From positions 1 to 22,663 of the forward strand of contig PJAB01000644.1 in the NCBI GenBank assembly GCA_002887195.1: DNA of 22,663 bases, written 5' to 3'. The notes beneath the pieces were generated by a model, which worked only from the letters and a program-made list of their open reading frames with translations, was not told the origin of the DNA and made no database searches. The stretch comes from Chrysochromulina parva. Lineage: Eukaryota; Haptophyta; Prymnesiales; Chrysochromulinaceae. Every line of letters starts with the position of its first letter. Within the stretch, counting starts at the first letter, position 1. The position numbers and the translations under genes were made by a program. Of this stretch, positions 1-9,400 are shown in pieces.

Positions 1-387
1 TTAACTGGTTGGGTGGTGGGGTTTTGGCAGCTGCCAGATAGTGGTAACAGTTTTAAAACTGCCACTTAGTGCCTGTTAAGCAGTTAACTAGGTAACTGGT
101 TCATCCCCACCCTTGCCTTGTGATATCGTGATATGTGATTCTGACGTATAAATCCGCTGACCATGTGCCGCTGTGCGCTGACGTGCCCGCGAGAACGTCG
201 TTTAAACTTAAATTACCGATGCACGTGAGATTGTCCTCGTTGTGATGAGTATGTTTGTCGGAATCGTCACGCATGATACCGCATGATCGCCCACGGAAAG
301 AAACGGAAAGCGTCTTTGTTCGGATTGTTCACAAAACCTTCGAACAAAACCTCTCAAGTCGTACCGACGACAATTGACCGACGATAG
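1..387. other. Gene-free stretch at left edge, downstream of the ferredoxin-TPR gene
   Basis: I see no credible coding sequence here. The stretch is AT-richer than the genes. It holds two perfect 12-bp palindromes close together, TGGCAGCTGCCA at 25-36 and AGTTTTAAAACT at 49-60, and short direct repeats (CGCATGAT twice near 270-287, ACGGAAAG twice near 292-311). It would contain the 3' untranslated region of the minus-strand gene ending at 388. A neighbouring gene beyond the left edge cannot be assessed. Confidence 0.5.
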
Positions 388-1528
388 TTATCTCACATCA
401 TCAGGGCCCTCGGCCCTGAGCCACCTCGCCTCGACCTCCGCTTCACAGCGGCGCTCCTCCAAGCCCGCAGCGGCTGCCGCGGTCGCCAGCGCGTCCCAGC
501 AGCGCGGTGTCAGGCCGGCCAGCGCCACGGCCGCCTCCGCGTCCTGCACCGCGCCGTCGGTCTGCGCGATCTGCGTGCGCGCTCGCGAGCGCCCGATGAG
601 CGCCTCGATGAGCCACGAGAGCTGAGGTGCGATTTCGTCGGCGCCACCACCACCATCCGCGGGTGAGCGGCTGCCGGTCCACGGATGCTCCTCGCCTGAT
701 GAGTCTGAGTCGGAGTCGATCAGGATCAATCAGAGGCAATCAGGGGCTCTCCGAGGTGCAATCAGAGGTCCACGGAGGCTCCTCCTCGCCTTGCTCGAGC
801 ACGCACACTCCCGTGAAGGAGCGCCCGTCCGGCGTCATCGCGATGCAAAAGGTACCGTAGCCTTCTGCCATCTCGAGCTCGCCGCGGAGATTGAGTTCGT
901 CGTCGATCGTCGCGCCCGTGAGCTTCACCGCCTCGTTTGCGCACACGCCGAACTCAAAGGCCGTCACCGACTCGTCGAAGCGTAGCGAAGACTGCCACCG
1001 CGTCTCGTGCCACACCGAGCTCTCCCACTCAAGCGGAGCCGGCGCAGCCGGCGGCTGCGCATGCTCGGCCGGGCTCGCGAGTATGGCGGCGGCCTCGTCC
1101 GAACCGAGCGCCAAGTCGTACTGCTCCGCAGCGGCCAGCCACTGCCCTTGGCGCAGCGCCTCGTCACCCATGAACTTGGCGCGGACAGCTTCGATCAGGC
1201 TGGTCGATGGAGCAACTCCCGGAAGCTCTGTCAGGACCGCCGTCGCCGTTTCGAGAAGCGTAGCCAATGTCGAGCGTCCCTTGACAAATTGCTGCTTGCT
1301 CCCCTGCTTGACCACGATATCCTTGCTAGGGCAGATGGAGCAGCACGGCGCGGCCGTGATAGTGACATCCTCACCGCTGGAGAGGCTCTGGAGCGCCTGC
1401 AACAGCTGCACCGCCCCATTGCGCTGGCAAGCACCGCCCTGGCAAACGGTGATCGTGAGGGCGTCCGACACGGTAACCATCATGATAGCGACGAGGCTGA
1501 CTTCGATGCGGCGCTGGCGCATCGGCAT
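388..1528 (-). CDS. Signal peptide + thioredoxin-like [2Fe-2S] ferredoxin + TPR protein, two exons
   Basis: Proposed join of 774-1528 and 388-670, giving 345 residues. The start is the ATG at 1528, because the frame extends further upstream only from GTG. Residues 1-23 are a short basic stretch followed by a hydrophobic core (SLVAIMMVTV), read as a signal peptide or signal anchor. Residues 25-90 match the thioredoxin-like [2Fe-2S] ferredoxin fold: C29-x4-C34, then CCSICP with C62 or C63 and C66 as cluster ligands. A TPR-like helix pair follows near 115-140 (GDEALRQGQWLAAAEQYDLA), then a W/F-rich beta-type segment of unknown family. Exon 2 supplies a second TPR-like pair (DAEAAVALAGLTPRCWDALA), completing what exon 1 alone would leave unfinished; that is the main argument for the join. 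The cluster and TPRs suggest electron transfer or redox sensing within a protein complex, possibly in the plastid or endomembrane system (inference). The exon junction is the weakest part. Confidence 0.7.
671..773 (-). other. Proposed 103-nt intron in the ferredoxin-TPR gene
   Basis: Read on the minus strand, the donor is CC|GTGGAC (intron starts at 773) and the acceptor is GGCAG|CCGCTC (intron ends at 671), phase 2 on both sides, so the frame is kept. Without removal, the upstream frame stops at 740. The acceptor lacks a clear polypyrimidine tract, so a nearby alternative junction or a frameshift is possible. Near-identical short direct repeats lie at both borders. Confidence 0.45.
676..790. 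repeat. Short imperfect direct repeat bracketing the proposed intron
   Basis: Copy A (676-696, 21 nt) and copy B (767-790, 24 nt) both begin GGTCCACGGA and end GCTCC..TCGCC; they differ by one substitution and a 3-nt indel. Copy B spans the donor site and copy A lies just inside the acceptor. The DNA between them also repeats CAATCAG several times. Confidence 0.8.
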
Positions 1529-1893
1529 ATGCCGCCTGCTCAAGAAACACGACACAACCGGGCTTCATTTCGAGAGGAATGGAAAATTACACCGCCGACA
1601 CGTGTGAAAACAAAACACCCCTCCCGTGTAGCTGAACCAACACTGACGATGATCGATGTCAGATGTGCTGAAGGTGAAATCACTTCGCTGAAACTCCGCA
1701 TCCGATGTTGGATGTACCGCGTAAGTCTGCGCGTGCCAAAGCCCAAACTGCGGGTGTATGTTTCAATGTTTGTTTGTCACCGCAAGACGAAGCGTTCAGT
1801 GTTCTTCACGCGATTACTTGATTACTTGCAACACATATGATACGACGGATACGTGGATTCGCGCTGAGTCTAGATTGTCGACATGTCCGCCGT
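1529..1893. other. Intergenic gap between two minus-strand genes
   Basis: This 365-bp stretch lies upstream of the ferredoxin-TPR start and downstream of the channel stop. It is less GC-rich than its neighbours. I see no gene, structural RNA or strong promoter motif in it. It should contain the promoter and 5' untranslated region of the ferredoxin-TPR gene and the 3' end of the channel transcript. Confidence 0.5.
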
Positions 1894-4620
1894 CTAGCAG
1901 CTGACCGCATCGAGCGTCCTCGGCAGCTCGTGCGACATGTGATCTGCGGGCAGCCCGTCGCGCGGCACCACAAACGTGGGTGCCGCCGGGTAGCGCGCGT
2001 GATGGTGGTTGCGGCGCGCGCGCACCGTGCGGCTGGCCCGCGGCGGCGAGAGCGAGTAACGGTTACGCGACGAGCCGAGCCTGTCGCGCGACGTGCCGGG
2101 GCGATAAGGCGTCCTTGTCGTCGTCGAGGGATGCTGCCACTGCGCAGCGAGCACGTCGAAGGCAGCCTCCAGGCGGCCGGTGCATGCATCGAGTTGCGAG
2201 CGCAGTCGCGCCTCGGCGAGCGCCTCCGCGTCGGGTGGGCGGAGCGCCGTGACGGGCACCGATGCGATCGCTCCCCGCCGTCCATCCCGATCCATGCGCG
2301 CGGCCGCCTTCGCGGCGGCGGCAGCGGCAGCGGCAAGGGACGCCGCGCTTAAGGCCCCCGGGCTCGCGCCTCCTAACGCGCCTCCTAACGCGCCTCCTAA
2401 CGCGCCTCCCCCTCCCACCGACCACGCACGTGCGCTCGCGCCCGCGGCGCCCGCTTGGTCGCCCTCGAGCAGAAGCTCGTGCAACGGCTTCACACTGAGC
2501 AGCACGGGTGAGGGCCCGCCCCCTTGGCCAACAGGCGGCGCCGCGCGCAGGCGCTCCGCGAGGAGCAGCACCGCGCGACACAGCGCCATGCGCACCGCGG
2601 CGCGCCGCACGGCGTGGGCGGCGCGGGGGTAGTGGGCAGCGGCAAAGACGTCGACGAGAGCCGTACGCGAGAGGGTGACGCTGCTCACATAGGTGAGGGC
2701 AATCGCCGGCGTACGATCGCGCAGCACGGGGAGCGTCACCAGCATGGCCTCGCCAAAGTGACTGGAGGGGAGGAGGAGGCGTCCGCGGAGGATCGCTCGA
2801 CCACTCTCGATGACTGTGAGCCGATCAGCGGAGAGAAGGTCGCGTGGTCCGACGACGGCGCGCTCGAGAGCGAGGGAGATGCTTGCGAGGAAGTCCGGTT
2901 CGAGCCCGAGCGACTTGCCAAAATAGGGCACGCGCTGCAGCAGCGGGCGCGAGAGGGCGATCGCCACGTCGCCCTGGAGCCTCGATGAGGTGGCGCTCAG
3001 CACGCGTTTGGCCGTTACAACTTGCGCGAGCGGCGCGCGCGCGTGCTCGAGGTACCCGCCGAGGCGTGTGGCGAGCGCGCGAGGGAGCCGGCGCTCCCCA
3101 CAGAGCACCTCGAGCTGTGCCGACTCGGCCGCCGCGAGCCCGAGCTGCGGCCAGCTAGTTGTCGCGGCGCAGCAGCATGTGGCCAGGGCGGCTGCCCAAG
3201 CGGCGCCGCCCACCAAGAGCATGATTGCATGCACGTACGCCTCGCCATCGCTCAGCACGGCGGCAGCGGGCATGCGCACCGGCGCCTCCGGCGCCTCCGA
3301 TGCCTCCGCCGTCGCCGTCGCGCCTCCACCCTCGACCGTCGTGCTCCCGCCAATGCCGAGGACCCTCCAATTGGGCAACATCATCAAGCCTCCAGCGGGT
3401 ATGCCGCCGCCGGTGGCGACGCCGCCGAGGACAGCGGCGATCGCAGGCTGCAGCGCGGCGGCATAGAGCACGTGGGGCAACACGTCGGCGGGGAGGCCCG
3501 CGTGATCGATCCATGACGACGCCCCGTAGCCAGTCGAGAGCTCAAGAGTCCGCGCCGTTCGCCCCACGTACGCCCAAAGGCATGCGAGCCAGTGGGTGAG
3601 GAGCGCGAGGCTGGCGAGCACGCACGGGAGGAGCACGGCCGTGTGCGCGGGCACGAGACCGAAGCACACGGCCCGCGGCCGCTCCCAACGGCTAAGCGCG
3701 CGCCCAAACCGACCGAGCCGCGCGCCCAGCTTGAGCAGCCGGAGAAGCGTCGCGAGACGCACGAGCCGTGCGTTCTCAGCGCGCACTCCCGTCGCGTCTG
3801 CGCCGACGAGCATCGCCTTGGGCCCTGCGCTGAGCAGCAAGAGCACAAGCTCCCACGGCACGGCGGCGAGCACGTCGATCAGCAGCGCGCCGCTGCGCGC
3901 GTAGCGGTACGCAATCCTACGTGGCTCGCGGACGAGCCTACCGCCCGCCTGTGGAGCCTCGCGGTAGGCGAGGAATCCAAGCGAGAGGAGCACGTCGAGG
4001 CCAAAGAGACCGTCCACGACGCGGTTGGCGATCCAGAGGCCGTCGTCGTGCAGGTCGAGGAGGCCCACCTCGAAGGGCGTCACCAGCGCCGCGAACACGC
4101 ACCCGTGCACCACAAGACCTTCCCACAAGGCCGCTGTCTGAGAGTCGGGCGAGATGACCCACGGCCACGGCCGCAGCCGGCGCACGAGCTGACGGTGGCG
4201 GCGCACATCCGCGCGAAACGCCTCGCGCCTCTTCACCGCCTCCATCTCTTGGTGGCGCTGGAAGAGCAAGATTGCCTCGTGCTCGGGCCTGAGGGTGGCA
4301 GCTGCTGCCGGCACGGTCGCGGCGTCGGTGCTCGAGCTTCCACAGCCGCCGCCCTCGCCCTGCAATGTGGCCGTGACCGGGTCGAACAGCTCGCTCGGGG
4401 CCTGCTCGATGGCGCGGCTGATGGCCACAAAGGCCGCCGCGGGCAGCTTGTTCTCAAGCGACGGCAAGCACTCACGCAGAGTGCGCACGTCATCGACCCA
4501 ATGTTCCTGCAGCAGGCTGACCAAGCCGTCGACCCGTTCCGCCGCGATGTTCGCGCGGCGGCACAAAAAATCCCGCAGCGGCATCGGAACGGTCTTCACG
4601 GGGCCGCCCAGCGCGGCCAT
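1894..4620 (-). CDS. EAG/CNG-type voltage-gated channel with C-terminal cNBD and an atypical pore
   Basis: 908 residues from the ATG at 4620; the longer open frame begins at a GTG. Positions are counted from that ATG. Residues 1-80 are a helical, SAM-like N-terminus (weak). S1 is near 165-185 with VTPFEVG after it, S2 near 199-218 (VVDGLFGLDVLLSL), S3 near 238-262 (YARSGALLIDVLAAVPWELV), and S4 near 285-307 with basic residues at mostly three-residue spacing (RLVRLATLLRLLKLGARLGR), so the voltage sensor is intact. S5 is near 326-352. The pore loop (LYAAALQPAIAAVLGG, about 385-400) aligns with the usual pore helix but has no T-x-GYG. About 60 residues of Gly/Ala-rich sequence follow before S6 (YVHAIMLLVGGAAWAAALAT, about 462-481). 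A C-linker and cyclic-nucleotide-binding domain (about 567-685) keep FGEAML and the downstream RT. The tail is disordered, with ALGG repeats. It is probably a plasma- or organelle-membrane protein. Conduction is uncertain. Confidence 0.85.
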   Translation of the reverse strand: MAALGGPVKTVPMPLRDFLCRRANIAAERVDGLVSLLQEHWVDDVRTLRECLPSLENKLPAAAFVAISRAIEQAPSELFDPVTATLQGEGGGCGSSSTDAATVPAAAATLRPEHEAILLFQRHQEMEAVKRREAFRADVRRHRQLVRRLRPWPWVISPDSQTAALWEGLVVHGCVFAALVTPFEVGLLDLHDDGLWIANRVVDGLFGLDVLLSLGFLAYREAPQAGGRLVREPRRIAYRYARSGALLIDVLAAVPWELVLLLLSAGPKAMLVGADATGVRAENARLVRLATLLRLLKLGARLGRFGRALSRWERPRAVCFGLVPAHTAVLLPCVLASLALLTHWLACLWAYVGRTARTLELSTGYGASSWIDHAGLPADVLPHVLYAAALQPAIAAVLGGVATGGGIPAGGLMMLPNWRVLGIGGSTTVEGGGATATAEASEAPEAPVRMPAAAVLSDGEAYVHAIMLLVGGAAWAAALATCCCAATTSWPQLGLAAAESAQLEVLCGERRLPRALATRLGGYLEHARAPLAQVVTAKRVLSATSSRLQGDVAIALSRPLLQRVPYFGKSLGLEPDFLASISLALERAVVGPRDLLSADRLTVIESGRAILRGRLLLPSSHFGEAMLVTLPVLRDRTPAIALTYVSSVTLSRTALVDVFAAAHYPRAAHAVRRAAVRMALCRAVLLLAERLRAAPPVGQGGGPSPVLLSVKPLHELLLEGDQAGAAGASARAWSVGGGGALGGALGGALGGASPGALSAASLAAAAAAAAKAAARMDRDGRRGAIASVPVTALRPPDAEALAEARLRSQLDACTGRLEAAFDVLAAQWQHPSTTTRTPYRPGTSRDRLGSSRNRYSLSPPRASRTVRARRNHHHARYPAAPTFVVPRDGLPADHMSHELPRTLDAVSC
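2366..2410. repeat. 12-bp tandem repeat in the channel C-terminal tail
   Basis: The unit GCGCCTCCTAAC is repeated three times exactly, with a partial fourth. It is in frame and encodes the Ala-Leu-Gly-Gly repeats of the disordered tail on the minus strand. Confidence 0.9.
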
Positions 4621-4894
4621 CCAGGAGTACAAGTAGTGAGCGTTGAGGTTCAAAAATGTATCCTTTTGTTCATATGAATACACGCATAACGTTACCCTTT
4701 TGTTCGCAAACTATATCCAATTAACTTAAATGGATACCGGGTACGAAGAGTGCTACATGCGCCTCAGGGCAAATTTCACGAAACTCGTCGGTGTGAACGT
4801 CTGTGAGAGGCGGGCCACGGTGAAGGGCAAAAGGAAGCCGAGCCCGCCCTCGGCGCGTCTCCTGGCGGGCGGTGTCGCCTTTTGAGGGGCGGCG
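4621..4894. promoter_or_regulatory. Divergent promoter region between the channel and the 1,810-residue gene
   Basis: A 274-bp head-to-head gap that must carry both 5' regions. The part near 4650-4740 is distinctly AT-rich, with a palindrome TTCATATGAA (about 4669-4678) and CCTTTTGTTC present twice (about 4662 and 4697). An in-frame TGA at 4883-4885 precedes the ATG at 4895. No canonical TATA position can be assigned with confidence. Confidence 0.5.
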
Positions 4895-6281
4895 ATGCCG
4901 GTGCCCTGGTCGGGGTACCAGATCGTCCTCGACGACACCGAATCCAGTCCCCTGCGGCCGGGTTCGCACGCCCTCACCAATACGCCTGCCTCGCCGACAA
5001 AGAACCAGTCTCCCGGGCTGCACACAGCGGACGCGCACCTCCAGGGCGGCGCGGCGGCGGAACGGATCAGCGCGAAGGCGGCGAAGCGGGCCGATTGGCC
5101 GCGCATCGCGAGCCGCGTGCACTCCGTAGGCACGTGCGCTGAGTGCGAGGCCAAGTGGCCTGCGCGATGCGCCAGCCACTGCGCTCCCGCAGGCAAGGAC
5201 CAGCCCATCTGCTGGTGGCACGCCCCAATGGGGGATCCGGCCATCGACGGGCTCGTGTCCGACGCGGAGCGGCGCGAGCGCGAGTCACTCAAGGAGCCCG
5301 ACTCCGGCTGGCGCGTCGAGTGGCGACGCGTGCGCGCCGAGCAGCTGCGCTTGCAGGGGCAGGAGAGGTGCGCCGCTCCCGAGAGGATGCGCGCGGGGCG
5401 GCCCGAGTCGGTCGAGTGGATCCACGTGGGCGCCTTCGAGCCGCAGATCGGCTACCTCTGCCGCGAGGAGGGTTGGGAGCGCGAGCAGGCCGTCGGGTAC
5501 ACTCTACTTGCGTGCGGTGGCGCCGGCGCGCTCGCACGCGCAGCACGCGACGGGAGCCACGACTACTCTGCAAGCCGCGCGTTCATCGGCCGCACGCTGC
5601 TCGAGCGCGTGGCCAAGGGCGCGCGCGCCGCGCCCGCGCCGCCCGTGTACTTGAACCTCACCGGTCCACTTGGCCTCACGACCAATGATGAGGCCTGGCG
5701 TTCCTTGCATCCAGACGCGGAGCTCGGGATCACTTTCGTCTCGTCGACGCTCGTTGTGGCAACCGCGGCTCCCGAGACGTTCCAGACCAGCCGCGGCGCG
5801 TGCTCCTACGTGTCGCGCTCGGGCGTGCGCGAGTGGATGCCAGGTGAGTCCGATGTCGTCTGCTTCCTCTCGGAGCCCTCCGACGCCAGCGCGGCAGGCG
5901 ACGCAGCGGGTGGTGCGCCGGGCTTTGCCCCGGGCAGCTGTGCCGGCGCGAACGCCAGCGGCGCGCGCGGCGCGCGGCTGCACCGCTCGATGGTGCACCT
6001 GGGCGGCATGGGGTACCACCTGCCTCCAGGCGCAACCATCGTGCTCGTGTCCATCCAGGACAAGTTCCGCGGCGCGGGCAACCTCATCAAACGACGGCTG
6101 TACACAGTCCGATTCGGCTTCGACCTTGACGACCCCGCCATTCTTCGGGGCGACGCTTCGAGCGCGACCGTGCTGCCGCCCTCGTGCCAGGCCGTCGCGG
6201 ACGCGTGCCAGTGCGCCGCTGCGAGCGCCGCCGGCGGCACCAGCGGGGGCGGCAACGGCGCTCACGCGCCAGCAGACGGCA

Positions 6282-6324
<43 letters not shown>

Positions 6325-6451
6325 GGCGGACAGCGGCGCGCACCGGCCCCTCCGGCTGACGGCCCAGATGGCCCTGATGGCGGCTAATTTCGCGGGCATG
6401 GCGGCCAAGCGCCAGCGCCAGCAGCTGCAGCGCCAGCAGCGCCAGCAGCGC

Positions 6452-6482
<31 letters not shown>

Positions 6483-9400
6483 TGCTGCTGCAAGCCTCGG
6501 CCACACCTGGACTTGCGACGGCTACGGGCAATGGCGGCGGCAGTAGCCGCGGGGGCGGTGGTGCGGACGGCGCCGGCGCCAAGGCGACGAGCAGCAGCGA
6601 GGCAGGACGCAGCCGTGGAGCTGCCAACTTTGGCAGCGAAGTAGGATGCAGCAGCAGCGACGCCGCCTCGACAGGATGCAGCAGCAGCGAAGGGGGCGGC
6701 AGCAGCGTCCCTACAGTCACGCCAACCTCGACGGATGACGAGGAGGACGCCAATGGCGGGCGTCCCAAGCGGCTGCGAGGCAGCAGCATCGACTTGCCGA
6801 GCTCGACAGACCACAAGCGACCCCGCCAGCCTCTGCCGCAAAGGTCTTCCCTGCCGCCCACGGCATCAGTCGCCTTGCCCCCCGCGACGTGCTCCGTGAA
6901 CCCACCGTCGGCGGCGACGACCGCAGCTACAGCCACACGGGCTGCTTCCGAAGCGCCGCTGACGCCGCCGCAGTGTGCTGCGGCAGCGGCCTGCTCGCCC
7001 TTTTCCCCCGTGCTCGGCGCGCTGCAAGTACCACTCCCCGCCGGCTTCGTGCAGCGTGATTCGTCAGACGAGTCCGCGGCGCCCCAGTGCACTCGACCGG
7101 CCGCGACCACCGCGAGCGCAGCTGCGGCAGCGCCGCCGAGCAAGCGGGCTGGCAAGGAGCGGGCGAGCGCTGCCGTGCCGCGCGTCCGCCTGAGCTTCCG
7201 CTCGCCGCCACAGCCGTCCGAGACGAAGACTGGCCCATGCGACGAGGCTGCCTCCGACGCGGCGGCCGCACCTGCTGCGCAGTTCTCCGTTCGCAGGGCC
7301 GTTGCCCCCCCCTCTCATGCGGCTGCAATCATGTCGCGGATGTTGGCCGTGGTGCCTGCCCCGCCGCCGCCCATCGTGTCGCCCGTGCCGCCGCCTGCAC
7401 GCATTTCACACGCGCTTGTATGCAATTCACACACCGCTGCCGAGGAGGCTCGTGTGTCTCTTCCCGGCGCCGAGGCGGTGCGCGTGACGTGCCAACCGGG
7501 TGCTGCCCAACCGGATGCTGTCCAACTGGAGACCGAAGCCTTCGCGCCTCTCGACGTGGGTGACTCGGCTGTCGCGCCCCAAGGCGCCCCTCGTCGGGCG
7601 CTGTCGAGCCTGCTCGCCAGGCTGGTGAGCACGATTGCAGAGCCGCCTCCATGGCTCGAGGAGCTTCCGCGCTCGGTGCGCGAGCTGCAATCCTCGGCGG
7701 CTATCTCGGCGGCTATCTCGCCTCCATGGCTCGAGGAGCTGCCGCGCTCGGTGCGCGAGCTGCAATCCGCCGAGGCCCCTTCGCCCTCAGAGGACACGTC
7801 GCCGCGCAAGCGCGCGGCGGATCCGTCGTCTTCGCGGCGTAGCAAGCGCCCGTTGGATACCGGCGCCGTTGACGACGCCGTTGATGACGCCGTTGATGAC
7901 AACGCCGCGGATTCGGCCGCCAACGCCGGAACCCCGGCCACCCCGGCCACCCCGGCCATTCACACACCGGCCATTCATGACGCTGCCGCCGCCGCCCCTC
8001 CCTGGGTGGCCGTGGATGCGCGCTTCGCCGCCGCCGAGGTTTCCCACAGACAGCACAAGGGCGCCGCGCCCAAGGGCCCAAGTGGGGTTCGTCAGGTGTG
8101 GTGCCATCTCTCGGGCCGATGGGCTGGGGCCTCTGGGGATGACTCCGAGGCGATGGAGGAGGGACCGCCGCCACCGAAACTGGCTGCTACGCCGCCAGAG
8201 GACGTGGCTTTGAAGCCGCCCGCGCTGCCGCCGCCCGCGTTGCCGCCACCCACCTTGTCGCCGCCCACCTTGTCGCCGCCCGGTACTGGAGCGATGGCGT
8301 CGGCAGCCTTCCGCTTCTCGATCTCCCCCTCGATCTCCCCCCGCAGCCCGACACTGACGGGAGCGGCCACCGAGGCGCCCTCTTCGCCGAGCAGCGCGAC
8401 CCTCGTGGCACCGAGCAGCGGCGGCGGCGGCGGCAGCAGCACGGGATGCAGCTGTGAGGGCAGCGAGGGCGGCTGTGAACACAGCGAGGGTTGCAGCGAT
8501 GTGGTCGCGTTCGCCCTCGGATCCGTGGACGACGAGGAGGACGAAGACGACGCCGTGCTTCTCGTCTTGACTGAAGACGACGAGGACGAGCCGCGCAGCC
8601 TGCCGATGCAGCCGCCGCGGTCCTGGGCAGTTGGCGTGGCCGAGGCTACGAACGTTCGGGGCGTCGTACCGGGCGTGTTGCGGAGCGCGATGACGACGAT
8701 GGTGGACGAGGACGAGGATGATGAGGTGCTGCTCCCCGATGCATTGGTGCCACTGCCCCTTGCCGAGGAGGCTGCGGCGCACGAGCTGCCGAGTGCCCCT
8801 CCGGCGCCCGCCCCGGCGCCCGCCCCGGCGCCCGCCCCGGCGCCCGCCCCGGCGCCCGCCCCAGCCTTCGACGCGTTCGTGCCCCGGCGGCTCGCGAGCC
8901 TGTATGATGAGCTCGAGCATGAGGTCGACGAGATCTACGAGATGTACGATGAGCTCGAGCACGAGGTCGACGACGAGATCCACCACGGCGTGACAGACGA
9001 ACTGCACCTGCTCCGCTCGAGCTTGTACGACGACGTCGCCCTCGTGCCTGAGCCCGACGACGTGCTCGGGCCCGTGCGCGTCGCGCCCGCCGACCCGACC
9101 GCCCAACACGGCGCCGACCCGGCCGAGTCGCCGGCCGTGCCATCGAGCACGCCACGTGGGGCGTTCCCGAGGACGCTGAGCAAGAGCCGCGCTGACGACG
9201 GGTTCGTGTGCAACTGCAAGGTGTGCGGCGGGCGCAAGACGAGCAAAAAGATTCGGTGCTCCAACCCCTGCCCAGGCGCGCCAACGGCCGAGTTGCATGT
9301 CGGTGAAGCGATGCCCCGCGAAGCTTCGCGCGCCGATTCCGCAATCTCGTCCTCGAGCTCGGCGGAGTCCGTTGGCGGCGCACCCGGCGCACCCGTGCCG

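Noticed and set aside
3592..4677. 361-residue plus-strand frame opposite the channel
   Set aside because: The minus strand encodes clear S1-S4 channel segments; the plus product is a His/Arg/Glu-rich shadow.
5640..6125. ADP-ribosyltransferase-like motif in the large protein (LPPGATIVLVSI after a possible F-x-S-S-T)
   Set aside because: The catalytic E-x-E expected just before the LPPG strand is absent and the spacing is poor, so I make no such call.
5504..7155. Minus-strand frames (5504-6841 and 6262-7155) opposite the large gene
   Set aside because: Products are poly-Ala, poly-Leu, poly-Pro and Cys runs that mirror the GGC and CAG repeats; no recognisable domain.
9203..9270. Tesmin/CXC-type cysteine domain in the large protein
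   Set aside because: Only C-x-C-x2-C-x10-C-x3-C is present; the full repeated CXC pattern is missing.
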